A DNA stretch of 64,000 bases, taken from the NCBI GenBank assembly GCA_035571835.1, contig DATNBU010000010.1, positions 60,800-124,799 on the forward strand, written 5' to 3'. This document shows positions 41,675-52,064 of this stretch, piece after piece; within the stretch, counting starts at the first letter, position 1, and each line of letters opens with the position of its first letter. The DNA is from Candidatus Limnocylindrales bacterium. GTDB lineage: Bacteria > Desulfobacterota > Binatia > UBA1149 > CAITLU01. Below the pieces are notes generated by a model, which was given only the letters and a program-made list of their open reading frames with translations, was not told the DNA's origin and did not search any database. The position numbers and the translations under genes are program-made.

Positions 41675-42709
41675 CTAGCGCGCGACCGGTTCGTTGATCA
41701 TCGCCTCGAAGCTTGCGACATCGCGTCGCAGCGCGGCGATCTGATCGGCGGTCAGCGATCGCCGCACGGTGCCGTGATAGTCGAGCGGATCGAGCGTCTT
41801 CGTGTCGCGGTCCAGCTGATAGTGCAGGTGCGGAGCGGTGGTGTGCCCGGTGTTCCCCGTCAGCGCGATCACCTGGCCCGCGCTGACGCGCTGACCCTCG
41901 GTCACCTTGTTCTCGGAAAGATGCAGGAACTTGGCGAGCACGCCGTCGTCGTAACGGACCTCGACGCAGTTGCCGTTCGCGCCCCAGTTCCAGTTCGTGC
42001 GCGTGACCGTGCCGGCACGCGGCGCATGCACTTCGGTCCCGAGCGGCGTCTTGAAATCCATTCCCTTGTGCGTCGGCCGGTCCTTCAGAAGGCTGGTGAT
42101 CTGCTCGTAATCCTCGAGCGGTCCGCCCTGAAGACGAAGCGGCGCCTCGGTTCCGTCCAGGTGCCAGTAGCTCGGGAAATGGTCGCCCGGCGCCTGCCAG
42201 CGATACGCCGCCACGTTGCGACCGAGCTTGCTCGACTGGAGGCTGGCGGCGGCGATCTCCGGCAGCCCATCCGTTCCCTTGCGCCACGCGACCACGATCG
42301 AGTCGGTTTTCTGCAGATCCCGCCGGAGATCGAGGTCCCACACGAAGAGGCGGGTATAGACGCTGGCCAGCGCATCCCCGTCCTCACCGGCGTTGAGCTG
42401 GAACGTACGCGCCAGCGACCCCTCGACGCGGCCCCGCACGACCGTCCAGCCGACGCTCCGGGAGGCAATCGTCATCGGCTGGGCGGAGGCGGGTTGCGAG
42501 CCTGTGGCCGGATTGGCGTCGGGTGCCGCGACCGCTGCCGCGGGCACATCGCCCGGAGCGCCAGCGGTCTCGGCAGGGGCGCTGACGGCAGGGACGGCTT
42601 TGGTCTCGTCGGAGGAGCGGTGACGCACCAGAATCACGACGTTGACGGCCAGCGAGAGTGCGAGCAGCGCGTAGAGAAGGGAAGGAGTTCGAACGGGAAG
42701 ATTCATCAT
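41675..42709 (-). CDS. M23/LytM peptidoglycan endopeptidase, membrane-anchored
   Basis: The predicted protein has 344 aa. Start at ATG 42709 (a second ATG lies at 42706). One N-terminal membrane helix (LLYALLALSLAVNVVILV) is followed by a Pro/Ala-rich spacer, a middle domain with SVYTRLFVWDLDLRRDLQK, and the M23 domain in the last 130 residues. Zinc ligands are visible in HKGMDF (His, Asp) and in the HLHYQLD motif. M23 endopeptidases cut peptide cross-links, opening the sacculus for growth. It is convergent with the L,D-transpeptidase gene (16 bp apart). Confidence 0.92.
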   Translation of the reverse strand: MMNLPVRTPSLLYALLALSLAVNVVILVRHRSSDETKAVPAVSAPAETAGAPGDVPAAAVAAPDANPATGSQPASAQPMTIASRSVGWTVVRGRVEGSLARTFQLNAGEDGDALASVYTRLFVWDLDLRRDLQKTDSIVVAWRKGTDGLPEIAAASLQSSKLGRNVAAYRWQAPGDHFPSYWHLDGTEAPLRLQGGPLEDYEQITSLLKDRPTHKGMDFKTPLGTEVHAPRAGTVTRTNWNWGANGNCVEVRYDDGVLAKFLHLSENKVTEGQRVSAGQVIALTGNTGHTTAPHLHYQLDRDTKTLDPLDYHGTVRRSLTADQIAALRRDVASFEAMINEPVAR

Positions 42710-42849
42710 GGGCAGAGCCTCTCTGCACAGGATGCCGTCTGATGGGCCGGCGGGGAAATCTTGCGAGCGTCCGAATGGAGAAAAAGGCACAGGGCGGCCG
42801 GGCCGGGGAGGGCCGGCGGCCCTGTGGCCGTGGACTTCGCGGTAGCGGT

Positions 42850-44097
<1,248 letters not shown>

Positions 44098-44288
44098 CGT
44101 ATTCCAGGCCGGACGACCCTGATTTTCGCTCCGCGGAGGCTCGCGCAATGCGGCCTCGCTCGAAGGGTCAGGTCCAATGCTTCGGGGATTTGCCCTGAGG
44201 GCGTGAAGAGGCGCCGTGTCGGCCCGCCAGTTATCGCGGATTCGACGGAAGAATTCCACCTGTCGGCGCGTGGGGCCCGCCGGTCGGC

Positions 44289-47039
44289 TCAACGCATCGG
44301 CATTGCGCTCGCGCTGCCGCTGGAATCGGCGGCATCGCTTCGAAACGATCCGCTCCACGTCCCCGTATCCGGCGACCAGCTCAGAACGAAGGTGCCGCCG
44401 GTCGTTCGCCGCGTCCCGTGCTCGCGGAAGCGCAGCGCGATCTCGCGGCCGCGAACCTCGCCGTCGAGAACGATGGCCGTGCGACCGGTGCCGGCGAGCG
44501 CCCTGCCGTTCTCCGTCCATTTCTGCCCGCGACCGACGATCCGGTCGCCTTCCTGGTCGAGCAGCACGCGGTAGCCGAGACGAAGTCCGCGAAACGCGGC
44601 GAGCGAAGTGTTGTCGATGCGGGTCCACAGGCTCCACCAGCCGCTGAGGTCGCCGGATGCATGACGAACGTTCTCGCCGCGGCCTGGCTCGCCGTCGCTG
44701 AAACCCTCGTTGAGTTTCTCGCCGCGATCCGGGCGATGGTCGCTGTGCGCGAGCTCGACGCGCTCGCCGTCGGCTCTTCCGGTCGCGGCTGGAGTTGGTC
44801 CTGCGCGATCGTATGGCACAGCGGCGGCGCGTTCGCCTCTGGCGAATTGCGTCCAGACATTCGCGACGCGCGCGAAGATTCCCTGGTCCCGTCGATCTCC
44901 GCCGGGCAGCGAAACGTAGAACGCATCCTGCGGCGGCGACTCGCGACCCGGACAGTACGCGGCCGGTTCGCGTCCCGTCATGTACAGCTCGTGCTGCGCG
45001 GTTCGCGATGGATCGCATCCGCGGCGCACGAGCAGCCCGCTCGCCGGATCGGTCAGGTATTCGCGCACGCCGGACGGCGGCTCCTGCCGGGCCGGGATCG
45101 GCCGGTTCTGGTAGATGCGATCCATCAGCCGCGCGAATACCGGCGCCGCCAGCCGGCCCGCGGTCGCTTCGTCGACGATCGGTCTCGGCTGATCGAAGCC
45201 GATCCATATGCCGGCAACGATCTCGGGCGTATAGCCGATGAACCACGCATCGGTGACGTCGTTCGTCGTCCCCGTTTTGCCGGCGACGGGAAGCGCGACA
45301 TTCTTTGGCATCGCGCCGCGGCCGGTGCCGCGGCGCACGGCGTCCGAGAGCACGTCGCTGATAAGGAACGCGACAGCCGGGTCGATCAGTCGTCGGCGCA
45401 CGACGTGCGACGTCCAGACGTCTTCGCCGGCGGAGTCTTCGACGTGCTCGATCAGGCGCGGCCGCACCAGCATGCCGCCAGTCGGAAAAGCGCTGTACGC
45501 GGCGGTCAGCATCTCGGGAGAAACGGTAACCGAGCCGAGCGCGATCGCCGGGCCCGCAGCAACGTCCTCGAAGCCGGCGCGCCTGGCGAGCGATGCGATG
45601 TCGTCGAACCCGACGGCCTGCGCGAGCCGTACGGTCGCCAGGTTGTTCGACTCGACGAGCGCATCGCGAACGCTGAGCGAGCCTGCCGACCGGCCGGCCA
45701 CGTTGTGCGGCTTCCAGGTTTTTCCGCCTGGCAGCGCGACCGTCAGCGGCGCATCCGTGAGCCGCTGCGAAAGCGCGAAGCCTTTGTCGAGCGCGACGGA
45801 ATAGACGAACGGCTTGATCGCGCTGCCCGGCTGCCTCTGTCCGTGCGCTGCGCGATCGAAGCGCGATTGCGAAAAATCGCGGCCTCCGACCCACGCCAGC
45901 ACGTTGCCGGTGTTTGCGTCCAGCACGACCACGGCACCCTGAAGATACGGCGTCTGGTCGCCGTTCGGCCTGCCGCCAGCCTTGTAGGCCGGTCCGTCGA
46001 ACTCTCCGTAGCGGCCCGATTCGATGCTGCGAAGCTGCGCGTTCAGCTCCTCTTCGGCCGCGCGCTGCACGCGCGAATCGATGGTCGTGAAGATGCGCCG
46101 CGGTCCCGAATAAAGGTCCTCGCCGAGCTCGGCTTCGAGGGTTCGACGGATCTGCTCGACGGCATACGGGGCAAGGCCCGCTTCGAGCACCGCCTGGTGC
46201 GGCCGCGCCGACACCGACAACGGCGCGCGCAGCGCAAGCTCGAGATGCTCGCGCGTGATCCTGCCCTGCTCCTGCATCAAATGGAGAACCAGGTCGCGAC
46301 GGCGGCGCGCGGCTTTGGGATGCCGGCGCGGATCGTAGAAACCCGGCGAGCGTGCGAGCGCAGCCAGCATGGCGGCCTGCTCGAGCGTGAGCCGTGTCGC
46401 GTCGACGCCGAAGTACTCGCGTGACGCCGTGCCGATCCCGCGCACGGCGTTGCCGAGATAAACGTGATTGAGGAACAGCTCGAGGATTTCGTTTTTCGAA
46501 TATGTGTTCTCGATGGCGCGCGCTACGCGGATCTCCAGCAGCTTGCGACGAAGCGTGCGGCGCTCGACCGGAAGCCGGTTGGGAAACACGCTGCGCGCGA
46601 GTTGCATCGAGATCGTGCTGAAGCCCTGGCGGATGCTGCCGCTTCGCAGGTTTGCGACGATCGCGCCGCCGACGCGCCGCAGGTCGACCCCGTGATGCTC
46701 GAAGAAGCGCTTGTCCTCGATCGCAAGGAACGCGCCCGCCACGTACTCCGGACAATCCGCGAGCCGCACGAGGCGGGCGTGCGACGGCGCAAGGTCGGCG
46801 AACACTTCGCCGCGGACATCGACGAGCACCGGCGCTCCGCCGGGCTGCAGCGAAGCAAGGCCCGCGACATCGGGGCAGCCCCCGAAGCCGCACGTCTGCC
46901 AGCCGATTGCAGCAACGACGAAAACGAGCAGTGCCGTTGCGGCCGCGGCAATCGCCAGCATGCGAAGCATGGAGGAGCCGAGCAGCGACTCGCGAAAGCT
47001 GCGGCCCCTGTTCGCACCGTCGTACGGGAAATCCGGCAT
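44289..47039 (-). CDS. Second class A penicillin-binding protein, PBP1A/1C-like, with extra C-terminal domain
   Basis: The predicted protein has 916 aa. ATG at 47039. One membrane helix (28-47), then GT51 with Glu108 (AIEDKRFF) and QGFSTISMQLAR (138-149). The transpeptidase has Ser406-x-x-Lys409 (GSAIKP), SNN (464-466, an SxN variant) and KTGTT from Lys588. After about residue 715 there is an additional region with no PBP equivalent: a disordered stretch, then about 110 residues of beta-type sequence (GWWSLWTRIDNTS, LGYRVLLDQEGDRIVG, GREIALRFREHG). The added domain may bind wall or partner. Adjacent wall genes suggest joint use. Confidence 0.9.
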   Translation of the reverse strand: MPDFPYDGANRGRSFRESLLGSSMLRMLAIAAAATALLVFVVAAIGWQTCGFGGCPDVAGLASLQPGGAPVLVDVRGEVFADLAPSHARLVRLADCPEYVAGAFLAIEDKRFFEHHGVDLRRVGGAIVANLRSGSIRQGFSTISMQLARSVFPNRLPVERRTLRRKLLEIRVARAIENTYSKNEILELFLNHVYLGNAVRGIGTASREYFGVDATRLTLEQAAMLAALARSPGFYDPRRHPKAARRRRDLVLHLMQEQGRITREHLELALRAPLSVSARPHQAVLEAGLAPYAVEQIRRTLEAELGEDLYSGPRRIFTTIDSRVQRAAEEELNAQLRSIESGRYGEFDGPAYKAGGRPNGDQTPYLQGAVVVLDANTGNVLAWVGGRDFSQSRFDRAAHGQRQPGSAIKPFVYSVALDKGFALSQRLTDAPLTVALPGGKTWKPHNVAGRSAGSLSVRDALVESNNLATVRLAQAVGFDDIASLARRAGFEDVAAGPAIALGSVTVSPEMLTAAYSAFPTGGMLVRPRLIEHVEDSAGEDVWTSHVVRRRLIDPAVAFLISDVLSDAVRRGTGRGAMPKNVALPVAGKTGTTNDVTDAWFIGYTPEIVAGIWIGFDQPRPIVDEATAGRLAAPVFARLMDRIYQNRPIPARQEPPSGVREYLTDPASGLLVRRGCDPSRTAQHELYMTGREPAAYCPGRESPPQDAFYVSLPGGDRRDQGIFARVANVWTQFARGERAAAVPYDRAGPTPAATGRADGERVELAHSDHRPDRGEKLNEGFSDGEPGRGENVRHASGDLSGWWSLWTRIDNTSLAAFRGLRLGYRVLLDQEGDRIVGRGQKWTENGRALAGTGRTAIVLDGEVRGREIALRFREHGTRRTTGGTFVLSWSPDTGTWSGSFRSDAADSSGSASAMPMR

Positions 47040-47165
47040 CGACGAGCGTCAGTGTGAGCCGACATCGCGCGCGCTGTCGATGCCTGCCGGCGAGCAGGTC
47101 AAAGTTTCGCGCCGTCGGGGCGCAACCCACGCAGGGGATGCGCTACGAAGGCTGCGGTAAAACGC

Positions 47166-48224
47166 TTATGCGAAGCGCAGGAAGTGGCGCCTCGCGAAGT
47201 GCGCGAGCACCGGTGGATGCAGCGAGTGAAGGAAATTCTGCTCGACCATGCATGGCGAGTAGCACGCAACGCAGGGATGGTCGTGCAGCGCGCGCCATGC
47301 CGCGGCTACGCCGCCGGTTGCCGCGTTGCCCCCGACGATGCGCTGAAACGTCATCGTGCACGGAAAGACCGCGCCATCCGCATCGATGCTGATGTAGGCG
47401 CGCCCCGCATGGCACGTCGGGCCGTCGCGGCGGCGCGGATCTTCGGGCGGGATCTGGTCGGCCTCGAGGCGATCGCGCCCGTAGTCGCCCCAGCTGGCTG
47501 CATAGCGATACGTCTGCGGAGAGAACAGAAGACGCGGATTGGTGCGCGCGACCTCCGCGAGCCGCCCGCACAGCCGCCCGATCGCTTCGTCGTCGTCCTT
47601 GACCTTCGCGGCATCGTTCCACAGGTCCGGCGCGCCCGAGCGCATGATGTTGATCGTAAGACAGAGGTCGTGTCGTTCGGTGAATGCGAGAAGCTCGTCG
47701 AGATGAGGCGCTGTCACCGCCGACAACACGGCGTTCAGCTTGACCGGCAGATGGTGAACACGCGCGGCTTCGATGGCGGATTCGACAGCGGCAAAGACGC
47801 CCTTGCCGCGCACATCGTCGTTGGCCGGGCCCGGCGCATCGAGGCTGAGGACCAGCGTATCGACCTCGCGCAGCGAATCGATGCGGTGCGGGACCAGCAG
47901 CCCGTTCGACGTAACGACCGTGCTCATGCCGTGCGAGCGTGCGCTCGCGATGAGCTCGGCGAGATCGGCACGCAGCAGCGGCTCTCCGCCGAGAAACGTC
48001 AGCCGTCGGCAACCGAGACCGGCGAGCTCGCCGATGATGCCCGTCCACTGCGCGGTGGTAAGCTCGGGAGTACGGCGCAGCGGCGAGCTGCAGTAGATGC
48101 AGCGCAGGTTGCAGCGCTGGGTCACAAAGAGATTGGCGCCGACCAGAGCCGGCCGGCCGCGTAGGCGCGCGCCGATCACCTGCATTGCCGCAAGCGCGGC
48201 ACGCGGGGCCTTTGCGACGGTCAT
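47166..48224 (-). CDS. Radical SAM protein with SPASM-like C-terminus
   Basis: The predicted protein has 352 aa. ATG at 48224 overlaps the ABC-F stop (ATGA). The radical SAM motif CNLRCIYC gives Cys38, Cys42 and Cys45, followed by LTFLGGEPLLRADL, the GGE motif for S-adenosylmethionine. The C-terminus has CHAGRAYISIDADGAVFPC and CVACYSPC, typical SPASM-type auxiliary cluster cysteines. Such enzymes often modify peptides or make cofactors, but no peptide substrate is visible next door. Coupling to an ABC-F protein is the only context. Confidence 0.88.
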   Translation of the reverse strand: MTVAKAPRAALAAMQVIGARLRGRPALVGANLFVTQRCNLRCIYCSSPLRRTPELTTAQWTGIIGELAGLGCRRLTFLGGEPLLRADLAELIASARSHGMSTVVTSNGLLVPHRIDSLREVDTLVLSLDAPGPANDDVRGKGVFAAVESAIEAARVHHLPVKLNAVLSAVTAPHLDELLAFTERHDLCLTINIMRSGAPDLWNDAAKVKDDDEAIGRLCGRLAEVARTNPRLLFSPQTYRYAASWGDYGRDRLEADQIPPEDPRRRDGPTCHAGRAYISIDADGAVFPCTMTFQRIVGGNAATGGVAAAWRALHDHPCVACYSPCMVEQNFLHSLHPPVLAHFARRHFLRFA

Positions 48225-49840
48225 CGTAGCCCCGGCGCCTCGTGACCGCTCGCCGCCACGTACTCGCGGTAGCCGCCGTTGTAGACGACCGGACCATCCG
48301 GTCCGAGCTCGAGAATGCGTGTGGACAGGTCGGCAAGAAAGCGCCGGTCGTGCGAGACGAACAGCATCGTGCCTTCGTAGCCGGCCAGTGCGCGCACGAG
48401 CATGTCTTTGGTTGCCATGTCGAGGTGGTTGGTCGGCTCGTCGAGCACGAGGAAATTCGGCCGGTCGTAGAGAATGCGCGCGAGCACGAGGCGCGCCTTT
48501 TCTCCGCCAGACAGGATCCGGCACGGTTTGGCGATATCGTCGCCGGGGAATCCGAAGCATCCGGCGAGCGTGCGCAGCGTAGCGCCGTTGGCCAGCGGGA
48601 ACGACTCTTCGAGAGTCTGGAGCACGCTCGAGTCGGGCCTTAACACTTCCATCGCGTGCTGCGCGAAGTAGCCGAGGCGGACGTTGGCGCCGAGCTTTAC
48701 GCTTCCTGCATCCGGCGCGCTCTCGCCGGCCACTAGCCGCAGCAGCGTGGATTTGCCGGCGCCGTTTACGCCCATGACGGCCCATCGCTCGCCGCGGCGA
48801 ATCGTCAGGTCGAGCCCGTCGTAGATGATTCTCGTGCCGTAGCGCTTGCCGAGCCCTTCGATGCGAACCACGTCGTCGCCCGAGCGCGGGTAGGGCGGGA
48901 AATCGAAGCTCTGCGCCACGCGCTTCTTCGGCGGCTCGACCTTTTCGATCTTGTCGAGCTGCTTGACGCGCGACTGGACCTGCGAAGCCTTGGCCGCCTG
49001 CGCCTTGAAGCGCTCGATGAAGCGCATCTCCTTGGCGAGCTTGGCCTGCTGGCGCGCGTACGCGGCCTCGGCCTGAAGCTCGGCCTGGGCCCGCTGGCTC
49101 TCGTAGAAATCGTAGTTGCCCGAGTACGAGGTCAGCTCGCCCTCGTCGATCTCGAGGATGCGGCCCACCACGCGGTTCAGGAATTCGCGATCGTGCGAGG
49201 TCATCAGGAGCGCGCCGTCGAAGCGTTCGAGGAAGTGCTCGAGCCAGATGAGAGACTCGATGTCGAGATGGTTCGACGGTTCGTCGAGCAAGAGCGCGCT
49301 CGGCTCCATCAGCAGCACGCGAGCGAGGCCGACGCGCATCTTCCAGCCGCCCGAGAGGTGCCCGACGTCGCCGTCCATGACGTCGTCGGAGAAGCCGAGG
49401 CCTGCGAGGACTTCGCGCGCGCGTGCCTCGAGCTCGTAGCCGCCGAGGTCTTCGAAGCGCGACTGCACTTCGCCGTAGCGCGCGATGATGCGGTCCATGT
49501 CGCCGGCGCGCGCCGGATCGGACATGGCCTCTTCGAGCTGCCGGAGCTCAGCGGCGACGTCCGAGACGGCGCCGGCGCCCGCCATCACCTCGGTGACCAC
49601 CGAGCGACCCGACATCTCGCCGACGTCCTGGCTGAAGTGGCCGATCGTGACGCCGCGGTCGATCGAGATCTGCCCGTCGTCGGGCGCCTCTTCGCGGGTG
49701 ATCATGCGGAACACCGTCGATTTGCCGGCGCCGTTGGGCCCGACGAGACCGACCTTTTCGCCGCGATGAATCGCGGCGCCGGTCTCCATGAACAGGATCT
49801 GGCGGCCGTACTGCTTGGTGATCTGGTCGAGGCGGATCAT
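48221..49840 (-). CDS. ABC-F family ATPase (translation factor type)
   Basis: The predicted protein has 539 aa. ATG at 49840 (MIRLDQITKQYG); an extension to 49876 is less likely. Two ABC domains are present: GPNGAGKST with LSGGW and LLLDEPSNHLD, and GVNGAGKST with LSGGEKARL and LVLDEPTNHLD. A charged linker of about 80 residues (YARQQAKLAKEMRFIERFK) joins them. No membrane segments, so it is a soluble ABC-F protein acting on ribosomes rather than a transporter. It may support translation or antibiotic protection; the subtype is not decided. Confidence 0.93.
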   Translation of the reverse strand: MIRLDQITKQYGRQILFMETGAAIHRGEKVGLVGPNGAGKSTVFRMITREEAPDDGQISIDRGVTIGHFSQDVGEMSGRSVVTEVMAGAGAVSDVAAELRQLEEAMSDPARAGDMDRIIARYGEVQSRFEDLGGYELEARAREVLAGLGFSDDVMDGDVGHLSGGWKMRVGLARVLLMEPSALLLDEPSNHLDIESLIWLEHFLERFDGALLMTSHDREFLNRVVGRILEIDEGELTSYSGNYDFYESQRAQAELQAEAAYARQQAKLAKEMRFIERFKAQAAKASQVQSRVKQLDKIEKVEPPKKRVAQSFDFPPYPRSGDDVVRIEGLGKRYGTRIIYDGLDLTIRRGERWAVMGVNGAGKSTLLRLVAGESAPDAGSVKLGANVRLGYFAQHAMEVLRPDSSVLQTLEESFPLANGATLRTLAGCFGFPGDDIAKPCRILSGGEKARLVLARILYDRPNFLVLDEPTNHLDMATKDMLVRALAGYEGTMLFVSHDRRFLADLSTRILELGPDGPVVYNGGYREYVAASGHEAPGLR

Positions 49841-49933
49841 GGGAATCGGTCCGTCTAGCGCGAATGCGGTGAACACTCCATGCGCCGGACGGCCGGTTCC
49901 GATGCCGCGGTCAGTGCCGCCTCGTTGCGGCGC

Positions 49934-50620
49934 TTACTTCTTGCGCGCTTTGGCCGACTTGGCGCCCGAAGTCTTGCCGGTCTTTGCCGTCTTGGCCCGC
50001 GATCGCCCGGCGGCCGGCCTGGCGGTGCGTTTCTTCGATGCGGCTCCGCGCGCGGCTACCGATTGCGGACGCGACTTTCCGATTCCGGCTGTCACGCGAC
50101 TCGCCGCCGCCGCCAGCATCTTGCCGGCGGCCGGAAGCCAGCCTTCGTTCTGCGCTTCGAGCTCGCGCTTGCGCTCGAGCATCTGTGTGCCGAGCTCGAG
50201 GAGCTCGCTGGCCTCCATCGCGCGGCGCGCCCGCGAAAACATTTCGGTCTCTTCTTCGCGCGCGTGATGCTCGACGACTTCCTTGAGCACCTTCGCCTTT
50301 GCAGAGAAAACCTCCGACTCCACGTCGCTGGCTTTGATCTCGGTCAGCACGAAGTCGGCAACGTGGTGCTCCTCGAGCGCTTCCTGATAGAGCTTGGCGT
50401 CTTCCTTTCTCGTCACTGCAGCTTTGTACGCCGGATAGAAGATCTCCTCCTCGATGGTGGTATGGATCTTGATCTCCTGCTCGATTCGAGCGAGCAGCTC
50501 CTCGCGCGTATCGCTTGCGCGCTCGGTGGTCTTCTCGAGCTTGTCGAGGAGCGCGCGCACTTTCCTGTGATCGTCTTTCAGTAACGCAATTGCGTCAGTC
50601 CGGTTTTTTTGTGTGGGCAT
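49934..50620 (-). CDS. Hemerythrin-like protein with histone-H1-like Lys/Ala tail
   Basis: The predicted protein has 228 aa. ATG at 50620 after GGAGACCCCC. Residues 8-135 form a four-helix HHE domain with the di-iron-type ligands His18 (KDDHRKV), His53 and Glu58 (IHTTIEEEIFYP), His85 (EHHVAD) and His118/119 with following Glu (VEHHAREEETEMF). Residues about 165-228 are Lys/Ala/Arg/Ser-rich (KKRTARPAAGRSRAKTAKTG), like bacterial histone H1. Hemerythrin domains bind oxygen or NO or repair iron centres. The tail suggests nucleic-acid or polyanion binding. It is divergent from a histidine kinase gene. Confidence 0.87.
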   Translation of the reverse strand: MPTQKNRTDAIALLKDDHRKVRALLDKLEKTTERASDTREELLARIEQEIKIHTTIEEEIFYPAYKAAVTRKEDAKLYQEALEEHHVADFVLTEIKASDVESEVFSAKAKVLKEVVEHHAREEETEMFSRARRAMEASELLELGTQMLERKRELEAQNEGWLPAAGKMLAAAASRVTAGIGKSRPQSVAARGAASKKRTARPAAGRSRAKTAKTGKTSGAKSAKARKK

Positions 50621-50853
50621 GGGGGTCTCCGTTTGCCTGGGCCAAGGCCGTCAGAATTCGGCGTGGTGTCTGGTGAAGCAGGAGCATGGACGCGAAACGC
50701 GAACAGAAACAGGTCGGTTTGGCGCGCCTGCACCGGCAGAGCGCGATTTGTGCGCGATTCAGTGCACGTGCGGGTGTCTCGTCGAACTCGCGCGACGATC
50801 CGCCCGTTGCCATTCGAGGTTGGTACGGGGTCGATTCCGCGTAGTGTGGCCTC

Positions 50854-51951
50854 GTGAGCGAAGAAGATCTGCAGCCCGAACGGGCAATGACCGATGAGAG
50901 TCTCGCGGTCGAACGTTCGAAGACGGATGTCGCCTTTGCCGAGAAAGCCGCCATCGAGCGTACCGCGGACGCGCTCGTCGAACGTGCGCGCAAGCAAGCC
51001 GATGAAGTTCTGACCACCGCCCGCGCCGAGGCCGACGAGAAGCTCCAGCATTCGCGCACGTCCGATGAGGCCGTCCTCGCGGACGAGCGCGCGAAAGAAG
51101 ATCAGGTTCTCGAGAACATGCGACACATGGCCGACCTCGTCCTTCGCAGGGAGCGGGAAGTCCATGCGCGTGTCCTCGCCCGTCTGATTCCGCTGGAGCG
51201 GAACAAGACCGACCAGCACCTTCTGCTCGAGCGCGCACGCGCCGACACCGAGCTTGCCAATCGCGACGATTTTCTCGGAATGGTGAGCCACGATCTTCGC
51301 GACCTGCTGGCCGGAATCGTCCTGAGCTCGGCCTGGATCGAGGAAAAAATCGGCACCGCGGAGCACGACAGGGACACCCGTGTCGCGGTCGAGCGCATTC
51401 AGCGATCCGCCGCGCGCATGGAACGGCTCATCGGAGATCTGGTCGACATTGCAGGTATCGACGCCGGAAAGCTGGCCATCGTCGCGACGCAAGGCAGCGC
51501 GTCGGATGTCGTCTTCGACGCGATCCGGACCTGGGAGCCTCAGGCGCTCGCAAAAGGGGTTACGCTCGAAGCATCCGTGCCAGGCCCGGTTTCGGCCGCG
51601 TTCGACCACGAGCGGATCCTTCAGGTTCTCGGAAACCTCATTACGAACGCGATCAAGTTCAGCCCCCACGGGGCCAGCGTGGTGGTGGGCGTAAACGACG
51701 AGGGCGGAGAAGTCCGCTTCTCGGTCCGCGATTCCGGAGTCGGCATCGACCAGGACAAGCTCGAAGCCATCTTCGAGCGCTTCTGGCAGGTCGGCAAAAA
51801 CGATCGCCGCGGGCTTGGACTCGGCCTGTACATTTCCCAGTGTCTGGTCGAGGCCCATGGCGGAAGGATCTGGGTAGAGAGCGAGCCCGGCGCGGGCAGC
51901 ACGTTCTTCTTCACTGTCGCAGGCGCCAGCCCGTCGCCGGCGAGCCGATAG
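50854..51951 (+). CDS. Soluble histidine kinase with repeat-built coiled-coil input
   Basis: The predicted protein has 365 aa. GTG start at 50854. No membrane segment. Residues 1-135 are a predicted coiled coil with a recurring E-R-x-x-(T/E/A)-D-x-x-(L/F) signature (from about 20, 79, 115 and 127). HisKA has the phospho-acceptor His146 (MVSHDLRDLL), and HATPase_c has NLITNAIKFSP, VRDSGVGID and GLGLGLYISQ. The cytoplasmic sensor therefore has no classical ligand pocket, and the repeated coiled coil may itself sense a partner. No response regulator is adjacent; the divergent neighbour is a hemerythrin protein. Confidence 0.88.
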   Translation: MSEEDLQPERAMTDESLAVERSKTDVAFAEKAAIERTADALVERARKQADEVLTTARAEADEKLQHSRTSDEAVLADERAKEDQVLENMRHMADLVLRREREVHARVLARLIPLERNKTDQHLLLERARADTELANRDDFLGMVSHDLRDLLAGIVLSSAWIEEKIGTAEHDRDTRVAVERIQRSAARMERLIGDLVDIAGIDAGKLAIVATQGSASDVVFDAIRTWEPQALAKGVTLEASVPGPVSAAFDHERILQVLGNLITNAIKFSPHGASVVVGVNDEGGEVRFSVRDSGVGIDQDKLEAIFERFWQVGKNDRRGLGLGLYISQCLVEAHGGRIWVESEPGAGSTFFFTVAGASPSPASR

Positions 51952-52064
51952 CGGCTTGTCTCGGCAGGCAATACCCGCGTAACGTCACCGGACCTGCCAG
52001 CGGCGGTTCGCCCATGGCTCGTCGAAAAACGGAATGCGCGACCGCGCTGCGACAGGATAACGAA

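Noticed and set aside
48221..49840. ABC transporter
   Set aside because: Two fused nucleotide-binding domains with a linker and no membrane partner identify a soluble ABC-F protein.
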